A program made the position numbers and the translations under genes. A stretch of 64,000 nucleotides of DNA from Marsupella aquatica (taxonomy: Eukaryota; Marchantiophyta), in assembly GCA_973895155.1 (NCBI GenBank), contig OZ316897.1, positions 18,538,001 to 18,602,000 of the forward strand, given 5' to 3'. The notes under the pieces are model-generated. The model was not told the origin of the DNA, ran no database searches, and worked only from the letters and a program-made list of their open reading frames with translations. The stretch's first letter is position 1, and every line of letters begins with the position of its first letter. Positions 11,388 to 20,855 of the stretch are shown here, piece after piece.

Positions 11388-11757
11388 CACTCTTCACCTA
11401 ATTGCTGTTACTCACACCAATTCTTAGACTAATTCAAGATACATTTTTGGGCTCTGGTCATGACTTAGTGTAGTCACACTAATTGTATTATAACACATAT
11501 AACACAAATTTGAAGCATAAGAGTGTGTTACCTTGGTTTCAAGAGTGGAAAAAACCTTTTGTTGAAAACTAAGCAAGAATTAGTGTTACTTTAGACTCAA
11601 GACACCCACTTTTTTACTAGTACTCTGAAACAAAAGTGTAAAAGAACTGTTTTGAAAATCCCACAAAAATTAGTGTTCTTTGGATTCAAGATCACTTTTA
11701 CCAAAATTAGTGTTAGTAGTGCTAATTCTCATATAACACTAATTACAGTGAACAATG
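11388..11757. mobile_element. MITE-like element, 370 bp, TA flanks
   Basis: The segment begins CACTCTTCACCTAATT and its other end, read on the minus strand, begins CATTGTTCACTGTAATTAG, so it has imperfect terminal inverted repeats. It is flanked by TA at 11386-11387 and 11758-11759. Inside are many AATTAGTGTT motifs in both orientations and no coding frame. A shorter related copy sits at the same place 3' of UGT-B (47781-48111). Copy C lacks it and reads straight through. TA flanks fit a mariner-like family, but no transposase relation is shown. Confidence 0.7.
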
Positions 11758-11944
11758 TAGTTCTATGAGCAAAAGGTTTTCTTTGAGCTGGTTGGTCCAT
11801 TCAGGACCTTTGACTCCACTCGCCCTTGTCCTCACTACGGGCTCTCAAACCTCCAAATCTGATGGACTTCAACTCAAGTAGTTAAGGTCACGGACCAAAA
11901 ACATTATAGACTAGGCTCTTTTGGCCATCCTCAACTTTGAAGCG

Positions 11945-12046
11945 TTGAGATGCCTTACTCACCCAATGCGTGTTGATATAGTAATTGATGTTGAGTTGAG
12001 ATGCCTTACTCACCCAATGCGTGTTGATATAGTAATTGATGTTGAG
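11945..12046 (+). repeat. 51-bp tandem repeat, two copies
   Basis: TTGAGATGCC starts at 11945 and again at 11996, with identical sequence through TTGATGTTGAG. It lies in the 3' flank of UGT-A. Copy C has only one diverged version (GAGGCCTTACTTGCCC near 60256). Confidence 0.85.
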
Positions 12047-12274
12047 TGAAAGCGTTGTCCACTCGACAATGAGCAAAGCAAAAGTGAAATGTTCATAGTA
12101 ATTGATGCTTTAAAGCGAAAGTGTTGTCCAGAGGAAGTGATGTTGAGCATAAGTGTGAGCATAAGTGAGATAGTCAGGCAATCAAATGTTGAGTCTGCAA
12201 CTCAGCCTGGCAAGTGGATTACAAATATTGTGTGAGCTGTGGGGAGAGTGATGGGTTGGGCATGGAAATGGTGC

Positions 12275-12900
12275 ACAGTGGCACCTTATGTCCATCTCAT
12301 GGTTAGTTAAAAATATCATAAAAGTCAAGCTGCCTGGGAGGGTTCCACCCATGATAACATTTCATAAACAGACAGTGGGAAAGAAAGAAGTGGAGTGTTG
12401 GGGATTGCATATTGTAGTGGTTACAAGAAATATTTCTTTCTTATTTCGTTCTTTCTTTCTTTCTTTTCCAACCATACTCTCCAGGAACGATAAAGTGACT
12501 CTAGCATGGACCACCATGTTTGGCAAGATACTCCAATGTACCATTCCAGCCCACACAAATCACTTGATGAAACTTCCAGCCTGGGCAATTGAAATGAACT
12601 TGATATAGTGATGGAGAGATCTAATTGGCATTTGATGTTGTGACATGTTATTTCTCTTGTTTTTGGGTCATGGGACCAATAGATATCGTAGGAGTTGACA
12701 GCAGGTAGGGGCATATGGCAATGTGATCGGAGGGCTGAGAGCTAGACAACAAGAGGAGCTGATTGGTGGTGTTTGTGAGGGAATGCTGGTTTGTGCAGAC
12801 TGCATGGAATTTTATGGCCAGGAGGTGACAGCCTAGTGCAGAATGAGGACTCTCTTTAGTATGTCCTCTGAAATAATTGCTTTTGTTTAATTTGTGGGGC
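12275..12900. other. Intergenic; TTTC microsatellite, no gene seen
   Basis: This starts at the right breakpoint of duplication copy A. A short TTTC-rich microsatellite lies at about 12437-12468. Open frames on both strands are short and without recognisable motifs. Confidence 0.5.
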
Positions 12901-12904
12901 TTCA

Positions 12905-13290
12905 GGAATGAGACTCCGGAGATTGAAATATATTGGTTACACGAACGAGCAGGTAAGGTCGCCGACCTTTGCACCGAATTGGATTTGCAACGCTTCTCAA
13001 ATTGGCGTCCTTTGGTGGCGAAATAAAGCAAGCTGGGTTTGACTTCGACATCAGCCTAGAAGATTATTTGGACCAGAGCTACTACAAGACTACTATGCTG
13101 ATTGCCGCCAGCCATCTTCAGGGGAATGAACAGAAGTGGCTGCGACCAGGTGTACGAATGTGGGTCTGGCTTAAAGTCGTAGATGACAGTTTGGGGGTTC
13201 ACTCGGTCTTCAGAACAGGTTAGTAAGCCAGGTGGTAACGATATGGTGTCGCCGAGGGATCTGACAGGCGCTATCCCTTGTGCATTCAAA
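12905..13290 (+). other. Possible upstream exons of the LRR gene
   Basis: Coding-like sequence appears in pieces. A frame after TGGGGCTTCAG (acceptor-like, about 12905) reads PEIEIYWLHERAGKVADLC and ends in a TAA near 13023. Another frame reads AGFDFDISLEDYLDQSYY and KWLRPGVRMWVWLKVVDD up to a donor-like AACAG/GTTAGT near 13219. No family was recognised. They precede the LRR exon on the same strand and could be its 5' part, but the joins cannot be fixed by eye. Confidence 0.3.
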
Positions 13291-13994
13291 GTGAGTGGGA
13301 ACTAAGGGAACGGATTAGCTCAGAGTTAAACAACTTTGGTTTTTTAGATACACGCTGCCAATGCCCAATTGGAAGAGGTGTAGAGGTATCGAAAATGCCC
13401 GACCGCTCTCACAATAGAAGAGTGAACATGAGACTTAATTGCGGTCTTAAACAAAATATCTTTGCGGCACTATCTTTGGTTATAGCTTTGGAATTCTTTC
13501 TTCTGCACGCACTGTTATGGAGATTATCGTGTAAATCCTTTTTGTTCAGACCCCTGTTCTCTCGTTTTTGCTCCACAACAGACACTCCTAGAGACCAGGT
13601 TGATGGTGAGAAGAGGAAACTGACTTGTACGAGGATTTAATACTCGCAAACATCGTCTACTTAGCCTGTTCAAATTGTTCGGTTTGGAAAAATATCCTCC
13701 TGCAAGAGTCGACTTATTTCTTTGAGAGAAGATCGAGAAATCTTCTTTCGAATATGAGTTGTAATTGAATTTTTTTACTGGAGATCTGACAATCATCTTG
13801 CTGAAAGAACTTCTGTTATGCTCGCTCAAATGGAACTTAAGAACAATACATTTTTTGTCATTTGCTAAACTCTGACATTCATTAAGTTAGAATCCTAAGT
13901 CGCTGATGATGTCACAGCAATTGCTTGTTGCATCTGTCCCGGTGTTACAAAACAAGGATCCTCATCGGACATTAGATGATGAAATTTTGTGCAG

Positions 13995-14999
13995 ATACAA
14001 CAGTGGTACCCCACCACGGTCAATTCTGAGTACTTGACGTATCTTCGCATGTTTTGTGTGAACTTGTGTTCCAACACCAATATCACATATCTTACCTTAG
14101 ACAACATGAAAGTGTTTGGTACTGTCAAGGGGTGCGGGCTCTTGGCCCATGCCTTGGCAACCAATTCGTCTTTGCGCGATCTTTCCTTGATTGAGGTCGA
14201 CATGGGAAGTGCTGGTGCGAGATGCCTACTGCATGGGCTAAAGTCACACAAGACTCTCGAAACACTCGATCTCGGGAAAAACCCTCTGCTGGATGAAGGA
14301 ATCTCGTGTGTAGCTGAATTTCTAATCAATAACGCTACAATCAAGTGTTTGTACCTTAATGAAATTGGTATGTCTCTAGAAGGCGCAAGACAGATGTCCT
14401 CGGTCTTGGCGAGCAACTCTACATTGAGGGTTTTATATGTTGGAGTTGAAGCTATTGGGAGAGAAGGAATGAAGATGTTATTGCAGCCACTATCCCCGGA
14501 CGTAGGGCAAGATGGACCGAATGCCAACAGCCCGCAGAACACATCTTTGGAGCGTTTGTACTTATATGACCCAAATCGGGAGTGTGTGGAGTCCGTGACA
14601 CATATGATCAAAACAAACAAGTCCGTGCCACTTCGAAGGACAGACAACGGCAAGACCTGCTTGGCGCCATTCCTGCCTACAGATTGGGCGGAGACAATTA
14701 TTCCCGCCCTGAAAGCAAATAGTACCCTCACGGAGCTCGACTTGTGGGGATGTTACGGACTGATTGGAGAAGACGTCTATGAGTCTCTGCTGGATCTGCT
14801 CCAGAACAGCGGTACCAGATTAGAAAAGATCGGGCTTCGCCAAACTGGTTTGGAATCCAGTCACGGACAAATCAACGAAGAGCTTAGGATCAAAAACAAG
14901 GAGTATGGATTTAGGCTCAACGGAAAAAACATTATTTCAAAGCCACCAGATAACTTCTATTCCACAAATATTGTAAATTTTCATTTCAAATGGAATTAA
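13995..14999 (+). CDS. Leucine-rich-repeat (RNI/NLRC3-like) protein, last exon
   Basis: The open frame has no ATG at its start. The sequence TTTTGTGCAG just before 13995 looks like a splice acceptor, so this is best read as the final exon of a longer gene. It holds about five 28-residue ribonuclease-inhibitor-type LRRs (for example SLRDLSLIEVDMGSAGARCL, TLETLDLGKNPLLDEG, TIKCLYLNEIGMSLEGAR), a looser middle, one more repeat (TLTELDLWGCYGLIGEDV) and a short Lys-rich tail ending at TAA 14997-14999. Such repeats form protein-binding solenoids and in plants occur in NLR-like and ROCO-like proteins. N-terminal domains and function are unknown. Confidence 0.65.
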   Translation: MQQWYPTTVNSEYLTYLRMFCVNLCSNTNITYLTLDNMKVFGTVKGCGLLAHALATNSSLRDLSLIEVDMGSAGARCLLHGLKSHKTLETLDLGKNPLLDEGISCVAEFLINNATIKCLYLNEIGMSLEGARQMSSVLASNSTLRVLYVGVEAIGREGMKMLLQPLSPDVGQDGPNANSPQNTSLERLYLYDPNRECVESVTHMIKTNKSVPLRRTDNGKTCLAPFLPTDWAETIIPALKANSTLTELDLWGCYGLIGEDVYESLLDLLQNSGTRLEKIGLRQTGLESSHGQINEELRIKNKEYGFRLNGKNIISKPPDNFYSTNIVNFHFKWN

Positions 15000-15599
15000 A
15001 GTGTTTAATAGTAATGTACATAGGAGAAATGTTTTTCTTTGCTCTGCACATATATTTATGTAACATGGTTTTTTTGTGTCTATTGGGTGTGCTTGTTTTT
15101 TGGTGTGGGGCTGCCCCCAATATGTTTGGTGCATGTTACCCAAGTTTTTTTTCTTTTACATGCGCTTTGCACTTTGGTTGTTGGTTAGTTTTTTACGTAG
15201 TCTATGTGCTGCCCATTTTTTTCCCATGTGCTCCTCATGTACCATCTTTTGTATAGGGCTGTGTTTTTTTCCCCTCTCGTTGCTACTTTTTATTTTATTT
15301 TATGGCCGCTGTGCTGTTTTATATTCCAACCATATCCATGCATTGAACAATTCAATGTTTTACACTACACAGTTCAATGTGAATTCATTACAGGGACAGG
15401 CGGTCCGTTGAAGTGGCCAGTGTAACATCGTGGGTGGTTTACATTCATGCTATAAGATCCTTTGTTGGAAAATTATACAATTATAGCCAATGTAAACTGT
15501 GTAAGGCCATGTAAGTAGATATGTAAGTAGATAAGTAGATTATTTACTTTCAATTGTTATTCCTTACTTGGTCAATGGATTACCCCATCTCATGTGATG
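15000..15599. other. T-rich 3' flank of the LRR gene
   Basis: The plus strand is T-rich with long TTTTTT and TTTTCCC runs at about 15060-15300, followed by GTAAGTAGAT-type short repeats near 15510-15540. Open frames here are low-complexity and are not credible genes. This probably contains the 3' UTR of the LRR gene. Confidence 0.4.
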
Positions 15600-15709
15600 T
15601 TTGATTATTGCATTACCCTAAGTCTTGCCCGATACTATTTTTGTACTGGAATACCCTGTCTCTTGCGGGATTTCTTTTATGGAATACCCCCTGTCCCTTG
15701 TGGGGTTTC
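15600..15709 (+). repeat. Diverged ~33-bp minisatellite, cut by the Copia insertion
   Basis: Units of the form TGGAATACCCnnTGTCnCTTG followed by GGGnTTTC recur about every 33-36 bp. The series stops at the Copia LTR at 15710 and resumes beyond it at 42250 (TTTCATTATGGGGTTACCC). The GTTTC at 15705-15709 is the left target-site duplication. Confidence 0.6.
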
Positions 15710-16054
15710 TGTTGAGCATAGACGACGATCGCAAAGGCAAGCCCATGAACCATCCAACGCACAATAGTCGACACAGAGAGATACGTGGTTCACCTCCCCA
15801 TGAGGCTACGTCCACGGGAACACACATGAGCTTTACTGCACTCTAGGCCGACCGGCCATACCAAGCATCCACAGCGCAAGCTCTCTTTATCTCTCAACTA
15901 GCTCCGTAACAATGAGCCTGAGTTCCCACTCTCCAAGCAAACACCGCTTGGTTATAGAGTGTGCACAGCATGACTAACCTAACCAAGTCTACGGCTAAGG
16001 TTAGTCTTAACTACGGTACAGTCGTAACTCTAGACCTAAGAGTAAATCCTAACA
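15710..16054 (-). repeat. 3' LTR of outer Copia, with adjacent polypurine tract
   Basis: This 345-bp LTR reads TGTTGAGC...CCTAACA on the plus strand and is the mate of 41905-42249. The polypurine tract complement CTCCCCCTTGACTCT lies at 16057-16071. It holds the ACGTGGTTCACCTC and GGCTACGTCCAC core shared with the two other Copia LTRs of the window. Confidence 0.95.
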
Positions 16055-16271
16055 ATCTCCCCCTTGACTCTGGTCTAGGGGAGGGTAAAGACTGCTTCCA
16101 ATATGATTGCTCAACGGGAAGTTCTGGAAAGAAAAACCAAACCAATTTTTCCCTCTTTATACAAGAGTAAACCAGAACTAAGCCGTAGCCTATACAAGGA
16201 ATGAACAAGAGCATATCTCAGTATCTACACAAATGTTAAATAACCCTACTTGTGAGGCAATTGCAAAAAAC

Positions 16272-17790
16272 CTACAACGCATCACGGTGTCTAGAAAAAC
16301 TCTCCAAAGGAATCACTTTGGTAAAAGCGTCAGCTAGGTTGAGTTTACCATCAATCTTGACTAGCTCAAACATATTATCAGACACAGCTTGCCTGATAAA
16401 ATGGTACCTGACGTCAATGTGCTTCACTCTGCTGTCCATCACCTGGTTCACAGCAAGGTGGAGTGCACTTTGACTATCACAATGGAGCATCACAATCCCC
16501 TGTGGCAATCCCATCTCAGTGATAAGTCTGTCCAACCAAATCGCTTCCTTTGCTTCTTCCGCTGCTGTAACATACTCCGCTTCTGTAGTAGACTGAACAA
16601 TACACTTCTGCAAAGTAGACTTCCAACTTATGCATCCACCTCCCAGTGTGAACACATAACCTGTTGTTGACCTCCTCCGATCCAGATCCTGTGCATAGTC
16701 AGCATCTACATAGCCCATCAATGATCTAGCATTATCAGCATGTACATCAAATAGTAGACCATGGTCCACGGTACCTAGCTTTCAAATACCAAAAAATCCA
16801 CTTCACTGCTTCCCAGTGTACCTTCCCTGGATTTGACATGTACCTGCTCACCTTGCCCATAGCCATGGCAAGATCAGGTCTAGTGCAAGTCATCAAATAC
16901 ATGAGACTCCCCACTGTCTTGTCATACGGAACCTTTGACATCAACCCCTTCTCAGTGTCATCTGTAGGACAGAAAGCTGATGACAACTTGAAGTGTGGAG
17001 CCAACGGGGTACTCACTGGCTTGCTATCCCCCATGTTGAATCTTGCAATTACCTTCCTTGCATAAGTGCTCTGCGCCAACCATAGCTTGCCAGCCTCCAA
17101 GTCCCTAGTGATCTCCATACCCAAAATTCTCTTAGCAAGCCCTAAGTCCTTCATCTTAAACTCTACACTTAGTAGTGCCTTGAGTTTAACAATCTCAGAC
17201 CTATCATTGGCTGCAATAAGCATGTCATCCACATAAAATACTAAAACAATGAACCCAAAGACAACATTCTTCACCGGTTTAAGATACACACATGGGTCAA
17301 ACACACTCCTATGAAAGCCTTGTGCACGAATCCAATCATCAAACCGCTTATTCTACTTCCTTAGTGATTGCTTCAACCCGTACAAGGATCTCAGTAATCT
17401 GCAAACCAAATCCTCTTGCCCTTTCTTCATAAAACCTAGCGATTGTCTCATGAAAATCACCTCTTCCAAGGTGCCATAGAGGAAAGTTGTGACAACATCC
17501 ATCTGATCTAGCAGCAGACCAAACATAACAACAAGCACACACAATAGCCGTATTGTTGAGTACTTAGCAACTGGTGAGAAGACCTCATTGTAATCCACAC
17601 TTTTTTCCTGTGTGAATCCCTTGGCTACCAACGTAGCCTTGTAGACCTTTGATCCACCTCCCGTGGACTGATCCTTCAGCTTGTATATCCACTTGTTGTC
17701 CACCACTTGCTGTCCATCAGGCAGCTTGACAAGCTCCCAAGTTTTGTTGTCCTTTAGTGATTGCCTCTCCGTTTGCATTGCTGCAGTTCA
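16272..17790 (-). pseudogene. Outer Copia reverse transcriptase and RNase H
   Basis: Reading leftward: NKWIYKLKDQSTGG and KGFTQEKSVDYNEVFSPVAK (near 17640-17560), then FYVDDMLIAAND with the YVDD catalytic box (near 17230), EFKMKDLGLAKRILGMEI and TRPDLAMAMGKVSRYM. The RNase H part follows with GYVDADYAQDLDRRRSTTGY and HCDSQSALHLAVNQVMDSRV. Frameshifts near 17350 and 16760 and several damaged codons make it non-functional. It is clearly related to the inner Copia pol but not identical. Confidence 0.9.
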
Positions 17791-19195
17791 CTCCTGCTTC
17801 TCCTTTGAGGCACTTGCTTCATGAAATGAAGAAGGTTCCCTTCTTCCAAAATCAACGCATCACCCTCATCATCAGTAACAAAATCCTCCTCTTGCAATTG
17901 AGATGAATCAACCCACTGTCCATACCTTGGTGGAGCGCGTACAGTGCGACCAGATGCTCTTCTAGCCGATGACTCCGGTTGATCTGCGTGTGCTGGTATA
18001 ATTTGAAGCTCAGCAGCATCCACTTGCTGCTCACCAGCATCAACAAACTCCTATGGTTCCTCTGGCCAGCACAGGAACCAACTCCATAATTAATTGGAGC
18101 AACTCCTTCTCTCCGGTCATGCACCTCATGACCAATCTCCCCCTCAACGAGATCCAGGATAAGAGATTTTCCTTTGACAGTACGGGAGACCTGAGTATTC
18201 TCCCCCTCCTTCAATAATCTGGATTCATTGAAGGAAACATCCCTACTGACAACGAGCTTACAAGCAATAGGATCCCATAGCCTATAGGCTTTCACACCAC
18301 TCTGGTACCCAAAAAAAATACATTTCTTGGAGGTAGGATCCAACTTGGTCCTATTCTGCTTTGATGCGAGAGCATATGAATCACTTCCAAAAATTACCAA
18401 GCCATGATAGTCTGTTGGTCGCTTATAACGCATCTCAAACGGCATTTTAAAATTGATAGCACTAGAAGGAGAAAGGTTTACCAAATAAGTTACGGTATTG
18501 ACAGCTTCTGCCCAAAATTCGTGTGGTAAACTTGATTGGCTCAACATCCTCCGTGACCGCTCCAATAGTGTTCGATTGAGCCTCTTAGCGACACCATTCT
18601 ACTGCGGAGTATAAACTGTGGTGAGATGGTGAGTTATCCCCTGTTTTGAACAGTACTGTTCAAATTCCACTGAAGTGTACTCCCCGCCGTTGTCTGACCT
18701 CAAACTTTTCACCCTTGTATCCAAATACTTGACCGTGTTTCCAGTCTGATTCTCCACCTGGGCCTTCCACTTCTTAAAAATGGACAACACATCAGACTTA
18801 TGCGTCATGAAATAAATCCACACAAATCTTGAGTAATCATCAATAAATGATACATAGTACAACTTTCCAAAGTGTGAGGGAGTTGGGGATGGACTCCACA
18901 CGTCACTATGTATGTACCCAAGAACTGCTTTGGAACGATGAGTTCCAACACCAAAAGCACGACGATGCTGCTTTCCAAGAATGCAATGCTCACAGAACTC
19001 TAATTTACAAGATTGCAAATTAGAAATGAGTTCATTCTTTCGTAAGATAGCCAAACCCTTCTCACTCATGTGGCCTAGCCGTGAATGCCACAATTGAGTC
19101 ATCTGCTCGTGAGACTTGGTTACATTGGCTTCTCCACATACAGTATTGCCCTGCAACACATACAAATTCTTTTGTCTGTTCCCCTTCAAAATCAT
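17791..19195 (-). pseudogene. Outer Copia GAG-pre-integrase and integrase
   Basis: The zinc-binding segment LWHSRLGHMSEKGLAIL plus FCEHCILGKQH (near 19090-18975) precedes the core motifs HSDVWSPSPTP and LRSDNGGEYTSVEFEQY. A stop near 18599-18601 falls just before the catalytic-Glu region. The tail (MLSQSSLPHEFWAEAVNTV and IFFGYQSGVKAYRLWDP) continues to about 17850. The order agrees with Copia and with the inner element. Confidence 0.88.
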
Positions 19196-19201
19196 TGTCT
19201 C

Positions 19202-20319
19202 TTACGACTTGACTTGAAGGTCATCATCAATAACGCTCCATTGATGACCATTTGAATCCAACACACCAAGTGAAATCAGATTCTTACGCATGCCAGGTAC
19301 ATACCTGACTCCAGACACTGTGCGCACAGCACCATCAAACATTTGAATCTTCACAGACCCAATGCCCTCAATTTGACAAGAGTGATCATTTCCCATCAGA
19401 TTTGAACCGTTTGAAATAGAGTAAGAACTGAAAAACTCACGAATGTAACAAATATGAAAAGAACAAGCACAATCAAGAATCCACACATCATCTGCTCTCC
19501 TAGATGACGTGCACATGGCATACCCCCGGCTTCATAATACATACTCATCATTGAGTAAATCAGCCTCTCTATCAGCCCTAGCCACATTTGCCAACGAAGA
19601 TTTAGCTGCCTTTCCCTTATAGTCTTGCTTGAAGTGTCCAACTTGGTTGCACTTCCAACATGTCACCTGCCTCCTTTGAGGGGATTTACCCCTGGACTTA
19701 GATCTGGATTAGATCTAAACTGGGTTCTATGGTCCCCAGTTGGTCGCTGCATACTCCTCCCATAGTTAACATTGAGGGCAGCACCAGATGATGATGGCTA
19801 TGACGTGATGTGCATCTTCTGCTAAAGATCATCACTAAGTAGAGAATTGACCACGTCATTGTATGAAATGGTATCCCTATCACGATGCAACAACACCCGT
19901 GATAGGGACTGGTAAGATGGAGGCAATGAACTGAGAAGCTGCAGAGCCTTCGTCTCATCATTCAAAGTCTCCCCAAGGTTTTCCAAGTCAACGACCATGT
20001 CGTTGAAAGCATCCACATGGTCCTTTAATTTTGTATCGGATTCGACAACTCCTTGCGGTGATATTTGCTCTGCAATTCCGCAAACAAGGACATGATGCAA
20101 TCCTTATGTGCACCCAACTACTTGATGATGGGAGTTATGAGATAGAGTGTAACACACCACACTCCTTGCTCCTGGATGCGGTCCTATTGTTTCTCATCAA
20201 CATCGTCGTCACGAGGGCTCAGCAGCTGGCCCATCCTTGACGCATAGAGCACTCCTTTCACCTGCTTCTCCCATAGCAGGTAGCTAGTCAGAGCGCCTGG
20301 CATCATACTTTGTCACTTC
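19202..20319 (-). pseudogene. Outer Copia gag and protease, interrupted
   Basis: Protease: ILDCACSFHICYIREFFSSY (Asp in place of the usual DSG context) and GVRYVPGMRKNLISLGVL near 19480-19260. Upstream are a degraded zinc knuckle near 19650 and gag helices (HVDAFNDMVVDLENLGETL, LQLLSSLPPSYQSL). Gag is cut at 20315-20319 by the inner Copia. It continues at 26975-27091 (GTFKLGGPKYEV, preceded by PSPVRRVVEEVVLLPELTVV) and its ATG lies at 40318-40320 beyond the second insertion. One gag gene is therefore split into three pieces. Confidence 0.88.
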
Positions 20320-20651
20320 TGTTGAACTAAGACGTCATTCGCAATGACCATACAACCATGACTCATTCCATGCACACGTAGTCGACACAATCTCTACGTG
20401 GTTCACCTCTTCTCCAAGGCTACGTCCACACGAACACTCAAGCTTTACTTCAAGAGTAGACAAACACACATGCTCTCTCTCTTCCTCCTGTTGTTCTGTT
20501 ACAATGAGTAAGCACCACCCACCAGCGGCTTACACTAGCCCTGGTATATACAAGGTCACACACGACTAATCTAACCTCAGCTAAGATCCTAACTGTGGTT
20601 AGCCTAAGTGCCATAACCTATGAGTCACAAGACTAAGAGCAATCCTTAACA
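20320..20651 (-). repeat. 3' LTR of inner Copia
   Basis: This 332-bp LTR (TGTTGAAC...CCTTAACA) is paired with 26643-26974 and is followed at 20652 by the polypurine tract complement. By eye it has five transitions relative to its partner, several at CpG or C-rich sites. Confidence 0.95.
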
Positions 20652-20855
20652 AACTCCCCCTTGACTCTAGTCTTGGGGACTGCAATTTCTGCTATCCATA
20701 TGAGATACTCAGCGGGAAATTCTAGACAATCACCTAAAACCATAGGTGTCCCCCTAAAAACCATTTAAGGTTAACTAAGGGTTAACTAGAATTAAGCCGT
20801 AGCCATAACAGGATTGAGTAACCCATATACAGAAATTATATATTGTTAAGTTACT

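Larger units (their letters stand above)
7960..12274 (+). repeat. Segmental duplication copy A (UGT unit)
   Basis: From about 7960 the sequence parallels 56515 onward (shared start AACGCGAG...), covering promoter, all exons and introns of the glycosyltransferase and about 0.9 kb of 3' flank. Similarity stops after ATGGTGCACAG at about 12274 here and about 60614 in copy C. Copy B is inverted at about 47590-51390. Copy A carries the 370-bp MITE-like insertion that copy C lacks. Confidence 0.85.

Noticed and set aside
13989-13994. Start of the LRR protein at 13989
   Set aside because: The codon is GTG and lies in an acceptor-like TTTTGTGCAG; it is more likely an exon edge.
15000-15425. Hydrophobic, Phe/Cys-rich frames resembling membrane proteins
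   Set aside because: They are translations of a T-rich 3' flank; low complexity and overlapping in several frames.
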